This document shows positions 50,174-58,056 of a stretch of DNA of 64,000 nt, piece after piece. The DNA is taken from contig NZ_QSUN01000004.1 of assembly GCF_003438995.1 (NCBI RefSeq), positions 264,103 through 328,102 on the forward strand. Reading direction: 5' to 3'. The number at the start of each line of letters is the position of its first letter. The stretch's first letter is position 1. Under the pieces are notes generated by a model that made no database searches, was not told the origin of the DNA, and saw nothing but the letters and a program-made list of their open reading frames with translations. The translations under genes were made by a program, and so were the position numbers. This stretch comes from Bacteroides sp. OM05-12 (GTDB lineage: Bacteria > Bacteroidota > Bacteroidia > Bacteroidales > Bacteroidaceae).

Positions 50174-50821
50174 TTACTTTTTAGATTCAACAATTTCTTT
50201 CGTTCCCTCCGAAATCATACTGGCGATAGATTCATTCTCTTTCTCAATCTTCGTTTCCGCTGATTCGGGAGGGGTAACACCGCTAAAGCCGATATTAGCA
50301 AATTCCTGCTTTGCATCCTTGAAATAAGTATCTAAGTCTGCATCTTCGGGAATTGCATAACGCTTTGCGAATGTTTCGGGAATACCATACTCTTTAGCCT
50401 TAGCCAAAATCTGTTCCTGACGGGTAGCCTGCGCTTTCTCTGTCTCAAACTGAGTAAGTTTGTCAGAAAGAGGTTTCATGGCTGCACTCACTGCATTTGC
50501 GATGATGGTTGCCATGTCTGGCTGTTCCGTAGCAGTCTGTTGTTGCGTGGTGGTAGTAGTGGTAGTCTCGATTGGTTTACCGTCCTTCAAACCGTGTTTC
50601 TTCTCGTAGTTAGACACTGCGGAAGTAACGGCTGTATTAGCCCGGAAATCACCATAGGAATTTAACACGTCCGAAAAACTGATACCCTCAATAATGGAGT
50701 TTACCTTTGTTTCGTCCGTTACACCCTCTGCCTTTTTAGAGGCAATTCGGGCTAAAACAGCAGTATCTACCCCAGTGAATTTCTGTTGTAGCCCTGCCAA
50801 AATAAGTTCTTGAATATTCAT
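50174..50821 (-). CDS. Capsid scaffolding protein
   Basis: 215 residues, charged and helical, with a low-complexity Thr/Gln linker (about 85-98). It lies directly upstream of the capsid genes. Composition and position fit a scaffold; no protease domain is seen. Confidence 0.75.
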   Translation of the reverse strand: MNIQELILAGLQQKFTGVDTAVLARIASKKAEGVTDETKVNSIIEGISFSDVLNSYGDFRANTAVTSAVSNYEKKHGLKDGKPIETTTTTTTQQQTATEQPDMATIIANAVSAAMKPLSDKLTQFETEKAQATRQEQILAKAKEYGIPETFAKRYAIPEDADLDTYFKDAKQEFANIGFSGVTPPESAETKIEKENESIASMISEGTKEIVESKK

Positions 50822-50908
50822 ACCGTATGAATTAAATTGTTATTTAAAATTCGTGGTATAAAAGTAGTCAGTAAGTAAGTGGAAGTGAAATAATTGAATA
50901 GTATAGAA

Positions 50909-50930
50909 TTCACAAAGGAGTGATTGTGAA
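50909..50930. repeat. TTCACAA/TTGTGAA inverted repeat
   Basis: Perfect 7-base arms at 50,909-50,915 and 50,924-50,930, continuing into GAAGAA. It lies between the terminator at 50,946 and the scaffold start, where a late promoter is needed, and it shares its half-site with 39,955 and 57,835. Confidence 0.5.
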
Positions 50931-50945
50931 GAAATAAATAAAAAA

Positions 50946-50971
50946 GGCGTGAAACCGAGTGGAATCACGCC
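50946..50971 (-). terminator. Terminator closing the DUF4160/DUF2442 cassette
   Basis: GGCGTGA (50,946-50,952) and TCACGCC (50,965-50,971) form a perfect 7-base stem, followed on the minus strand by TTTTTTATTT. It lies 20 bases after the stop of the HTH gene. Confidence 0.88.
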
Positions 50972-50990
50972 TAAAATGAAAGATTATAAA

Positions 50991-51410
50991 TTAGACTGGT
51001 ACAGCTATTAATTCACGCCCTATTGAACGTATTGTTTCTATAATATCTTCAAAACGTTTTTTAGACGGCTTCTTTGTTCCACTTACATATTGAGCAAACA
51101 AACTCTGAGAAATACCTAAACGCCGCGCTATGGCAGCAGCATTCAATTCAGGATGAGCTATAAATAAATCATACAGAGGATTAGATTTTCTTTCCCGAAA
51201 GAATCCCTCAAAACTCAAATCTTCATCAAGCTCTCTCCAATGTATTCCGTCATGGCTCGTTGTGAAATTTGCGCGCTGCATAGGAGTAGCCCATTTCAGC
51301 CTTTGGAAATCTGAGAACTTCTCACATGCCTCCTTCCCGTCAGTGGTACGTATCCATACCTCCGTATCGGTCAACCATACCTTTTCAACTATGATATTTT
51401 CCATAACCAC
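50991..51410 (-). CDS. DUF2442 protein with C-terminal XRE helix-turn-helix
   Basis: 139 residues. The N-terminal half (about 1-80: VEKVWLTDTEVWIRTTDGKE ... RLKWATPMQRANF) is DUF2442-like; the C-terminus (about 88-135) is a Cro/C1-type helix-turn-helix (AAIARRLGISQSLFAQYVSGT). It starts directly after the DUF4160 stop, so the two are cotranscribed. DUF4160/DUF2442 pairs are commonly seen together and look like type II toxin-antitoxin modules; here the HTH member is the likely antitoxin and autoregulator, acting at the palindrome upstream of the first gene. Confidence 0.85.
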   Translation of the reverse strand: MVMENIIVEKVWLTDTEVWIRTTDGKEACEKFSDFQRLKWATPMQRANFTTSHDGIHWRELDEDLSFEGFFRERKSNPLYDLFIAHPELNAAAIARRLGISQSLFAQYVSGTKKPSKKRFEDIIETIRSIGRELIAVPV

Positions 51411-51650
51411 TTATTTTGATTTATTAAAAAATTTATTCCAATGCTCTGCTATTACTTCTTGATTTTCTTCTATAACTGATTCTACAAGTTTCAGTTCAGA
51501 TGACTTCAAGCCATTATTTTTGATTAATGTAACTGGAAATAAAGTAAATTTAGCACTTACATCCCCTTTAATTACATGAACGTGTATAGGCTCATGGTCA
51601 TTAGCGTAAAACATAAAACGAAAACCAAATAAAATAAATATCGTTGGCAT
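51411..51650 (-). CDS. DUF4160 protein (putative toxin partner)
   Basis: 79 residues. FGFRFMFYANDHEPIHVHV (about 9-27) is the hallmark of DUF4160. HEPIHVHV is histidine-rich, possibly a metal or catalytic site, but no activity is established that I can cite. It is the first gene of an isolated two-gene cassette with its own promoter, operator and terminators, between portal and scaffold genes of the phage. Confidence 0.85.
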   Translation of the reverse strand: MPTIFILFGFRFMFYANDHEPIHVHVIKGDVSAKFTLFPVTLIKNNGLKSSELKLVESVIEENQEVIAEHWNKFFNKSK

Positions 51651-51673
51651 ACCTTTCTCTATTGATTACCCTA

Positions 51674-51705
51674 CAAATATAGGTAATTATTTAATTACCT
51701 ACAAA
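51674..51705 (-). promoter_or_regulatory. Promoter with embedded palindromic operator
   Basis: Minus-strand -33 TTTG (51,702-51,705), a 20-base spacer and -7 TATATTTG (51,674-51,681) match the Bacteroides consensus fully. Inside it lies a perfect palindrome (51,680-51,701), arms TAGGTAATTA and TAATTACCTA with two T between them, so a protein bound there would block RNA polymerase. The ATG of the DUF4160 gene is 24 bases downstream. Confidence 0.8.
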
Positions 51706-51720
51706 TATTCAGGCAAAAAA

Positions 51721-51750
51721 TTAGCGGTAACTTCAAAGAATCACCGCTAA
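51721..51750. terminator. Bidirectional terminator after the portal gene
   Basis: TTAGCGGT (51,721-51,728) and ACCGCTAA (51,743-51,750) pair perfectly. The minus strand continues with TTTTTTG and the plus strand with a weaker ctattctattttt. It ends the portal-terminase transcript before the DUF4160 cassette. Confidence 0.85.
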
Positions 51751-51799
51751 CTATTCTATTTTTCTTATGATAAAATTATAACCCCCGCAATTTTTCTGA

Positions 51800-53263
51800 C
51801 TACGAAGCCGCCAGATGTTCTTTTTCTCCGATTTTAGTATTCTTTCCCGCTTGTTCTTCCTTGATTTCAGCAAGTTCTTCCTCGATTCTATCCGCGTTCC
51901 CGGCAAACATGATACCCTCGCGTGTTGACCAAATACCACCATTGACTGCGGAAACGGCAGTAGAAACCTTATCATCTACCGAATCAATCATATATGGAAC
52001 AAGGTCTGTTTCTATATCAATAGTCTTGGCAGCTTTACCAAATTCTGACGGGTTGATTGCCCCCAGTGCGGAAACAATGAAATTCACACGCCTTTGCATA
52101 AACTCCCCTATTACCTCTGCATGATTTTCGACTGCCATGTGCGCGCCCATGAACATAAAGCGGAAAGCGGTACCGGATGCTTTACCTACTCCCTTCAATG
52201 TTTCAAAGGATATACGCGGAGTATTAGCCATATCATAAGCCATATTGGTAAGAGTTTCAGCTTCGAACTTCACCGTATCAGGCACTTGGTTCCATGTAAG
52301 ATATTGAGCGTCTGCGCCCTGCCCAGTAAGTTTTACCATTCTATCCTTAACCTTACCCATGAAGCCTTCCACATCGCCAATCAGTTTCAGTAACGGGAAG
52401 AAATGGTAGTCGATACAATCAGCATAGTTTGAAAGAAGTTTCTCCAACCGTACGCGGAAGGGCTTAATCTTCTTGCAATATGCTTCAGGACGATAGGCGT
52501 AATCAATGGGGAGCTTTGGAAATCCATGAGCGAAAGAAGTTCTTTCCTCGTAACCCTTAGACAAATCCCACTGATAAATCATCTTATCTGTGATAGTCAT
52601 AAAACAGGTGATTTCCGAATCATCCATGAGTTTCTTCTTATACTCACGGGAGAAAGCGACCATATCACCTTCATCATTGAAGAACGGATATAGCTTATCA
52701 CCCCTGAATGGCGACCAAAGAACACTTTTCAGCTTCTTGGTAGGTTTTACTTTCCCTCCGAAGGTAGTCTTTACTTTCTTCCAGAACTTATCCCAAAACG
52801 AATCAGCATCAGTCACGTACCAATACTCAGCTACTTCCTGTTCGGAAAGCCAAGAGCGTACAATCTTCTTGTTCTGGTACTTGATTTTGTTGGACTTATA
52901 TACTGCCTTGACTGCATCCAACAGTTTCTTTTCATCATCATCTGCCGGGGTACAATCCATTGAAGGCTCTGTACCAACCGTGAAGGCTGTTTGAATGTTC
53001 ACTATATCTTGTTCCAATGGAATGGAGATACGGTTTACCGACTCCGTCTTGTACTTCGCTTCGATTTCATAGGTCTTACCCGTCTTTTCATCGAAGTGCT
53101 TTTCTGCTTCTTTTTCAAGTACCTTTCTATCTGGGTACTTCTCTTTATCGACCATGATTTCATGGCGTTCAGGATTCCAATCGTCCCAAAGTTTACAACG
53201 GTCAGGGAGTTCGGTCTTTCTACCTTTCTTCAGGTAGCTTATCTTCTGCCCAATATCGGGCAA
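51800..53263 (-). CDS. Portal protein (SPP1 gp6-like)
   Basis: At least 487 residues. The N-terminal motif GQKISYLKKGRKTELPD (about 5-21), the central helical stem and the C-terminal helix (IEEELAEIKEEQAGKN) fit the SPP1 gp6/phage_prot_Gp6 portal family. The start is unclear: the TTG at 53,263 is a Leu codon inside what looks like coding sequence, and the frame stays open upstream to 53,302, reading KYSRVKSLEEILALPD, with no ATG, GTG or TTG. Real translation may begin around the GTC or AAA codon near 53,284-53,290. Located directly after the terminase gene. Confidence 0.9.
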   Translation of the reverse strand: MPDIGQKISYLKKGRKTELPDRCKLWDDWNPERHEIMVDKEKYPDRKVLEKEAEKHFDEKTGKTYEIEAKYKTESVNRISIPLEQDIVNIQTAFTVGTEPSMDCTPADDDEKKLLDAVKAVYKSNKIKYQNKKIVRSWLSEQEVAEYWYVTDADSFWDKFWKKVKTTFGGKVKPTKKLKSVLWSPFRGDKLYPFFNDEGDMVAFSREYKKKLMDDSEITCFMTITDKMIYQWDLSKGYEERTSFAHGFPKLPIDYAYRPEAYCKKIKPFRVRLEKLLSNYADCIDYHFFPLLKLIGDVEGFMGKVKDRMVKLTGQGADAQYLTWNQVPDTVKFEAETLTNMAYDMANTPRISFETLKGVGKASGTAFRFMFMGAHMAVENHAEVIGEFMQRRVNFIVSALGAINPSEFGKAAKTIDIETDLVPYMIDSVDDKVSTAVSAVNGGIWSTREGIMFAGNADRIEEELAEIKEEQAGKNTKIGEKEHLAAS

Positions 53264-53302
53264 TGCTAATATTTCTTCTAAACTTTTGACTCTGCTATAT
53301 TT

Positions 53303-54562
53303 TTAGTGTGTGAATATTCCTGTTAAATCTTTTGACTTCAAAATACGTCCGAGAATATGTCCCAAGATATAGTACCTGATTGGATCAATGCAATGATTCC
53401 AAGCGTCTACCGGTTCATTGATGTAATGCCCGTCTTTATCTTTATCCCAAACGTATTTGCGAAGCTCTTCAATAATATGATACGAACGTTCTGTAACAAA
53501 CAATTCCATTTCATGTATTTTATCTATGCCTGCTTTAATTGAGCCGGAGAACTTATCTACCGGGTAGATGTTCACCCCTCGGTTTTTAATCTCTTGTATC
53601 AAACGAGGATCTGCACTATCTCCATATACTTTCAACCCCCACGGCTTTAGTTTCTCAGCGATAGCGTTGGTTAGCATTCCGGTTTCATAAAATAGTTCAT
53701 CCACATAAAGCCGGTTATCTACAATTCCACACCGAATACCGGTTGACGGATCATTCGTATATCCCCAGTCAGAAGCAAGAGCCACTTTCTTAGCATAAGA
53801 AGGGAACTCCTTCACGATGCCCCACTTCTTGAACACTGCACCTTCTGCAACATCAGCCCAGCGACCGATAACCACATGAGCGTACTTTTCAGGATTCTCT
53901 TCTTTCATACGCTGCACTTCCTCTATAAACTGTGGAGAAAGATGGTCTAAGTTATCAAGATAAGTTGTATGTATATGACACACATTGGGGTGCGTTGATA
54001 TTTGAACGGGAACGCCATCGTAATATACAATCTTGTGAGTATTCTCTATAAATCTCTTATAAACCCAGTGATTGGAATCGGCTGGATTCATAATTATAAT
54101 AATAAAATTCTTAGCGTTCAACTCACGAATGGAAAGAGCTATTTTCTCAAAATCTTCTTCTGATACCCACTCTTCTGCTTCATCAACCACAAAACCTGTT
54201 ATTCCATGAATAGATTTTAATTTAGCCGTTTGATTACCGGAAGATGTTTTAATACCACGAAATAATACTTCGCTTTTAGTTTTTCGGTTAACAACCTTTC
54301 GGGAAGTAGTTCTAAAGTCTCTTGTGTGATGGTCAGCATCTATCTTTTCTTGAAATTCAGGGATAACAGAAATTTCAGCAGAAGACATCGTATAACGAGT
54401 ATATAAAATTTTGTGCCCTTTCTTGTATGTAAAACGTTGTACGGCAGTGGAAGCATTAAAAGACTTTCCGCTACCTCGACCACCTGTCACAAGGAATATC
54501 ATTATCTTCCCCAACAACAGATACAAGGGATTGTATATCTCCTGTGTTTTAATTACTGGCAT
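53303..54562 (-). CDS. Terminase large subunit
   Basis: 419 residues. ATPase Walker A G27-GRGSGK-S34 and Walker B FVVDEAEEW with D127-E128; nuclease domain begins at about 255 with D265 (ALASDWGYTNDP). The length and motifs fit the terminase_3/6 families. Overlaps the small subunit by 14 bases, so translation is coupled. It should pump DNA into the head through the portal. Confidence 0.95.
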   Translation of the reverse strand: MPVIKTQEIYNPLYLLLGKIMIFLVTGGRGSGKSFNASTAVQRFTYKKGHKILYTRYTMSSAEISVIPEFQEKIDADHHTRDFRTTSRKVVNRKTKSEVLFRGIKTSSGNQTAKLKSIHGITGFVVDEAEEWVSEEDFEKIALSIRELNAKNFIIIIMNPADSNHWVYKRFIENTHKIVYYDGVPVQISTHPNVCHIHTTYLDNLDHLSPQFIEEVQRMKEENPEKYAHVVIGRWADVAEGAVFKKWGIVKEFPSYAKKVALASDWGYTNDPSTGIRCGIVDNRLYVDELFYETGMLTNAIAEKLKPWGLKVYGDSADPRLIQEIKNRGVNIYPVDKFSGSIKAGIDKIHEMELFVTERSYHIIEELRKYVWDKDKDGHYINEPVDAWNHCIDPIRYYILGHILGRILKSKDLTGIFTH

Positions 54563-55103
54563 CTGTTATCCATTTAGATTCATCAATATCAACTTCGTTA
54601 TTCTCATCGTCCTCTTGTTTCCGCTCCACATTTTTCCAGTCAGCGTCATAATGATACAAAAGAACCGACTGAGCTTGTAGGCTTGGAGCAAGTTCGCTTA
54701 TCGTTTCTTGAACGATAGATTTATCAGTGAGCGTTACCCACCCCGTTCCACCGCAATCAGGACATTTCTCATCTTCCCCTATGCAATGGCATCTCTCTTG
54801 AACGAATCTACGGGTTTCACTCTTCACCTTTATTCCCCCCATAGCCATCGCAAGATATTTTGCCCTAACAGCCGCCGTAATGGTTACACGCCCACGCGCT
54901 AACACTTCATTTAATTCGGGATATTCACTCTTTTTCTCACAGAATGTTTGAGGAGATAATCCTAATGAATATGCTATTTCTTTATCCGTGAATCCCTTTT
55001 GGGCACATTTTTCCACAACAGAAAGAAAGTCCTCGCTCGTGTAATCAAACTTAGGCTTTCTTCCTCCTTCACCTTTTTTGTTTTGAGATTCACTATTTGG
55101 CAT
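54549..55103 (-). CDS. Terminase small subunit with zinc-finger insert
   Basis: 184 residues. The N-terminal helix-turn-helix (DKEIAYSLGLSPQTFCEKK, about 41-59) would bind the packaging site. The insert CHCIG...CPDCGG (about 104-121) is a zinc-knuckle pattern (C-x-C ... C-x-x-C) not general in small terminases. The acidic C-terminus (DDENNEVDIDES) overlaps the large subunit gene. Confidence 0.82.
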   Translation of the reverse strand: MPNSESQNKKGEGGRKPKFDYTSEDFLSVVEKCAQKGFTDKEIAYSLGLSPQTFCEKKSEYPELNEVLARGRVTITAAVRAKYLAMAMGGIKVKSETRRFVQERCHCIGEDEKCPDCGGTGWVTLTDKSIVQETISELAPSLQAQSVLLYHYDADWKNVERKQEDDENNEVDIDESKWITDASN

Positions 55104-55107
55104 AATC

Positions 55108-55218
55108 TTATCCGTTAGCTAAACCTTTACTTGCAGAAGCACGTTCCATTCTACTTCTGGTATTCATAAAAGCATTGCGTACTCTTAGCTCATTGCGAAG
55201 GGCATTTCTACCGAGCAT
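55108..55218 (-). CDS. Small basic phage protein with uncertain start
   Basis: From ATG 55,218 it gives 36 residues (MLGRNALRNELRVRNAFMN...), ending four bases before the terminase small-subunit start. The same frame continues coding-like upstream as VKRRKTVQQLENQYNRL... to 55,284, where it begins TGA-GTC with no start codon. A one-base slip in the A-rich stretch (55,272-55,282) would connect it to a TTG at 55,288. The longer form is a plausible short coiled coil, so the true product may be about 58 residues. Confidence 0.6.
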   Translation of the reverse strand: MLGRNALRNELRVRNAFMNTRSRMERASASKGLANG

Positions 55219-55304
55219 ATAATTACTATTTCTCAATCTATTGTATTGATTTTCAAGTTGCTGTACAGTTTTTCTTCTTTTGACTCAATACCTCACTTTC
55301 TTTT

Positions 55305-55637
55305 TTATCCAATAATTAAACCATTTGATTTCCAATTAACACCTCTCTTTTCTAAAACTCTCCTTGCGGCCTTTACCGCTTCATTATCAGAGTTCCCTCT
55401 TGTCGTTTTAATGAGTTGCTCAATTCTACTTGGTTGCCTGATTTCTCCAGAAGATAACTTCCTGTTATATTCAGCACGTAAAGATGTCCGTTTATTAGCA
55501 TATTCGACATCTTTTGTGTTTTGCCTTTGAAGAATAGCCTTACCGGTACGATTACGATAATTCCCTTTAGCTAAAGCGACATCACCAAAACCAGAACGAC
55601 CATATCCTTTGGAAGACAAATATTCTTCTTCAGTCAT
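55305..55637 (-). CDS. Phage protein of unknown function (basic, N-terminal glycine-rich)
   Basis: 110 residues with a clear ATG (MTEEEYLSSKGYGRSGFGDV...). Basic, helical, with C-terminal VLEKRGVNWKSNG. It stands between ParB-like and terminase genes, so a packaging or DNA-binding accessory role is possible. Family not recognised. Confidence 0.65.
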   Translation of the reverse strand: MTEEEYLSSKGYGRSGFGDVALAKGNYRNRTGKAILQRQNTKDVEYANKRTSLRAEYNRKLSSGEIRQPSRIEQLIKTTRGNSDNEAVKAARRVLEKRGVNWKSNGLIIG

Positions 55638-55679
55638 TACTAATACTTTTTTCTTTCTAACTCGGCAATTAATTTAAGA

Positions 55680-56432
55680 TTAATCAATCCTTTCCACCTG
55701 TTCATCGAACACCTCACCCTTTATGAATTTCATATCAGCATCATATCCAAACCTTTCACAGAAAGCAGCTTTCGCCTCATAGGTGTCAAAAGATAACATA
55801 ACATAGGCATCCATATCCTCGGCTGTCTTCTGTGCGTTCTCCTTTGCCCGTTGCTTGACTTCTTTCATGTGAGCAACCTTTTCGGCACGCTCTAACTGTT
55901 TAGCGGCTTTATCGGCTTCTTTCTGTTCGGTAACAGGTGACATCATATCAGATAAAGCATCAGCAATGGAGCTTTCCTCTTCGGTCTGCAACAGGTAATC
56001 AACGCCAATCATATTTAGGTCGGCATCGGTCAGCCCTGCGTCTTTCCAATCAATATCGGGAACGATACGAGCAAGGGCATTGAAGTCCCATTGACCGCCA
56101 ACATTCGGGTTGTTTAGAACAATATTCAGTTGCTTTTCTGTCTTCAAATCAATATCCACGACTTCCACCTTCAACCGATAATCGTTTTCTTTGGTGGAAG
56201 GGTTGTACTTATTCAATTCATCAAGAATATCCACCTTTTGATGACCACCTACTATGGTATTGTTTGTACGGGAGTTAATGACAATTCCGCCAACAATCCC
56301 ATACTTTTTGATGGAATGTTTTAATTGGTTACGTCCATCTTTATTGATGGTGCGGGGATTATAGTCAGAAAACCTAATCTCCGAACGCCAGACTTCACGA
56401 GTTACACTATTGAAAAACTTATTTAGTTCCAT
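55680..56432 (-). CDS. ParB/sulfiredoxin-like nuclease-domain protein
   Basis: About 250 residues from ATG 56,432 (MELNKFFNSV...); an ATG at 56,438 and a TTG at 56,444 are in frame and also possible. The ParB-like domain spans about 12-100, with IRFSDYNPRTINK and the GIVGGIVINSRTNNTIVGGHQKV motif (the GGH substitutes for the usual GE-R in ParB). A charged helix (about 165-200) and a small C-terminal domain follow. It overlaps the PAPS reductase-like gene by about 14 bases, so they are coupled. Phage ParB-like proteins often accompany PAPS reductase-like genes near the terminase; the function is not settled. Confidence 0.85.
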   Translation of the reverse strand: MELNKFFNSVTREVWRSEIRFSDYNPRTINKDGRNQLKHSIKKYGIVGGIVINSRTNNTIVGGHQKVDILDELNKYNPSTKENDYRLKVEVVDIDLKTEKQLNIVLNNPNVGGQWDFNALARIVPDIDWKDAGLTDADLNMIGVDYLLQTEEESSIADALSDMMSPVTEQKEADKAAKQLERAEKVAHMKEVKQRAKENAQKTAEDMDAYVMLSFDTYEAKAAFCERFGYDADMKFIKGEVFDEQVERID

Positions 56433-57093
56433 TATCATATTCAAATAAAATTCTTTCGCTCATGGGAAATACCTTATAAATCTTCTGTAAGTCCTGTGGA
56501 TAGTTGGCACGAATCCATAGCATACAATCGAGATTAAAACCAACGCCAGAGCTTGCCTTCAACGAGTATCGCACCGGTTCGGGTAGGCAGTGCATCTTCA
56601 TGTAGGCAAGAATATCCTTTTGCGTCCAGTCTGCAAGCGGATAACACAAACCTTTATTCTCATACCCATTTTCCTCATAACCTTTCAGCATCAAACGCCT
56701 ATTCATACCGTCCGCTTTCTTCATGCCGAGAAAGGTGTAATAAATACCATACTTCAACTGCATAGCCTTCACAACATCAGCCAACTTCAAGAGCTTTACA
56801 TCCGGATTAGGCACACAATACATACCACCACGAAGAATGTATGTCAAGTTCCAATGAGGTACTTGTACAAACTCAATTTTCGGGTATTTTGCTTTAGTCC
56901 AGTTTATCCAACGGTTAATATGCTCCAATCCTTCAACGAAGTACATGAACACACAGATAATCCGGTCAAACTTTGGATAGATTAAATCAAGCAGAACCAA
57001 CGAATCTTTACCCAACGAACAAAACAATATAGCCTCACCCGATTTTTCTCGAATGAGGTCTATATTACTGTATGTTCGCTCTATCAAGGTCAT
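56419..57093 (-). CDS. PAPS reductase/adenine nucleotide alpha hydrolase-like protein
   Basis: 224 residues. The P-loop is S26-L-G-K-D-S31 (SGGKDS in the family), which binds and splits the alpha phosphate of ATP or PAPS. Later motifs (FLGMKKADGMNRR about 120-132; NKGLCYPLADWTQKDILAYMK about 145-165) fit the PAPS reductase fold with a C-terminal cap. It lacks the C-terminal ECGLH motif of true PAPS reductases. In phages such proteins have been linked to thiolation or DNA/RNA modification of the DndC/TtcA kind, but its target here is inference. Cotranscribed with ParB-like and ASCH genes. Confidence 0.87.
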   Translation of the reverse strand: MTLIERTYSNIDLIREKSGEAILFCSLGKDSLVLLDLIYPKFDRIICVFMYFVEGLEHINRWINWTKAKYPKIEFVQVPHWNLTYILRGGMYCVPNPDVKLLKLADVVKAMQLKYGIYYTFLGMKKADGMNRRLMLKGYEENGYENKGLCYPLADWTQKDILAYMKMHCLPEPVRYSLKASSGVGFNLDCMLWIRANYPQDLQKIYKVFPMSERILFEYDNGTK

Positions 57094-57095
57094 AG

Positions 57096-57233
57096 TTAGC
57101 CACCGCTTAAACTTAAACCTCTACGAATTTCACCGTATTTCTGTCTACGGTTCATGAATTGACCGGTACCACCTGTAAAACTTCTACGCCCAACTACACC
57201 CTTATTGGCTGTAGCTCTTGTGCCTACTTTAAT
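57096..57233 (-). CDS. Small Gly/Arg-rich phage protein without a usual start codon
   Basis: A 45-residue frame starting at ATT (57,233): KVGTRATANKGVVGRRSFTG..., ending just two bases before the PAPS reductase-like ATG. It opens after a TGA (57,240-57,242) and the GTC AGA ATT codons, with no ATG until the internal methionine at QFMNRR. Product is basic and glycine-rich. It may start at ATT, or be a decayed gene. No function can be assigned. Confidence 0.45.
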   Translation of the reverse strand: MKVGTRATANKGVVGRRSFTGGTGQFMNRRQKYGEIRRGLSLSGG

Positions 57234-57267
57234 TCTGACTCAGCTTCTAATTTTTAAATTAAACAAA

Positions 57268-57657
57268 TTAACCTATATGTTTCTCTAACACCTTACCCAA
57301 AGTATAATCAATTTGAGCAGCAAGATACTCTTCACCGTTATGCGTATAGACTATATCTTTACCCCCTTCGTCGGTAAGGATCGTCACTTCTGCATCTTTG
57401 ACTTCTACAATCATATACGGGCGTTTGCCTTTGTATTCACCTGTAAGTAACTTAATAGCATCATACTTGATAGGTTTAATATCAACCTCACCTTCTTCGG
57501 GCAATTCTTCATCAGCCTTGTATTCTTTACCACCACAAAAGTAAGTAATATACTTTTTGGCGTTTGTAGGTCTAATTTCACGGTATTCGTGCGTTTTCTT
57601 ACCGGATAAAATCTCATCAAAAAACTTTTGCTTAATACTAAGCGTCAAAATTTCCAT
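57268..57657 (-). CDS. ASCH-domain protein
   Basis: 129 residues. The ASCH fold is suggested by LSIKQKFFDEILSGKKTHEYREIRP (about 6-30) and the strand IVEVKDAEV; ASCH proteins bind or hydrolyse RNA and modified nucleosides. It is the first gene of the ASCH/PAPS reductase/ParB group. Its ATG is preceded by the ACACGATTATG leader shared with other early genes. Confidence 0.83.
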   Translation of the reverse strand: MEILTLSIKQKFFDEILSGKKTHEYREIRPTNAKKYITYFCGGKEYKADEELPEEGEVDIKPIKYDAIKLLTGEYKGKRPYMIVEVKDAEVTILTDEGGKDIVYTHNGEEYLAAQIDYTLGKVLEKHIG

Positions 57658-57691
57658 AATCGTGTGTATTTTTAAAATTAATAATCATTGT

Positions 57692-57761
57692 TGCGGGGGG
57701 CTGAATCGAACAACCGACCTTCACCAAGTCAAAGTGAAAAGCTACCACTGCTACACCCCGC
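57692..57761 (-). tRNA. tRNA-like element, anticodon unclear (GAC if the 7-base loop is right)
   Basis: Minus-strand sequence GCGGGGT (5' acceptor) pairs with the C-rich 3' part (CCCCCGC) with one mismatch. It has a short D arm (AGC/GCT), an anticodon arm TCACT/GGTGA with a 7-base loop TTGACTT, and a good T arm (GGTTG-TTCGATT-CAGCC). The loop gives anticodon GAC (Val), but position 37 is T, unlike most tRNAs. About 70 bases; CCA is not encoded. It could be a decayed tRNA or a tRNA-like phage element. Confidence 0.5.
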
Positions 57762-57821
57762 GATAGTACCCCAAAGGTACTACCACAACCAAAGATAACG
57801 AAATATCTTCAATTCTCATTC

Positions 57822-57843
57822 TTCACAATAGTGTTATTGTGAA
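57822..57843. repeat. Perfect inverted repeat TTCACAATA-gtgt-TATTGTGAA
   Basis: Nine-base arms overlapping the stop codon of the gene 57,834-58,043. No T run in either direction, so probably not a normal terminator. Related half-sites at 39,955 and 50,923 suggest a binding site or RNA processing signal used several times in the phage. Confidence 0.55.
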
Positions 57844-58043
57844 AGACTTTTCAGCCAAGCGTCTCTTTTCTCTCTGCACGCCTCTAAAGTAGGCGCACAG
57901 CAAGCGAACAGATCACCACTTTCAATACGATAGTCGTACTGGTACATTCTCACTCTCTTACCTCTTAACTTGGTAGTGTAGGTACAATAGTTCTCTTTAC
58001 CGGGTTGGCATACGCTGCAACCGTTTTTGTTTATTGAGTTCAT
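57834..58043 (-). CDS. DUF3873-like small protein
   Basis: 69 residues with seven Cys, including CSVCQPGKENYC (9-20), and the phrase RVRMYQYDYRIESGDLFACCAPTLEACREKRDAW. It resembles DUF3873 proteins found in Bacteroides mobile elements (from memory). Unknown function. Part of the early gene run. Confidence 0.7.
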   Translation of the reverse strand: MNSINKNGCSVCQPGKENYCTYTTKLRGKRVRMYQYDYRIESGDLFACCAPTLEACREKRDAWLKSLSQ

Positions 58044-58056
58044 AAGCCAATATGTT

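Noticed and set aside
39963..55103. Mu-like or contractile-tailed phage
   Set aside because: No sheath, baseplate wedge or Mu transposase; a long tape measure, gpE-like capsid and G/GT-type chaperone point to a siphovirus.
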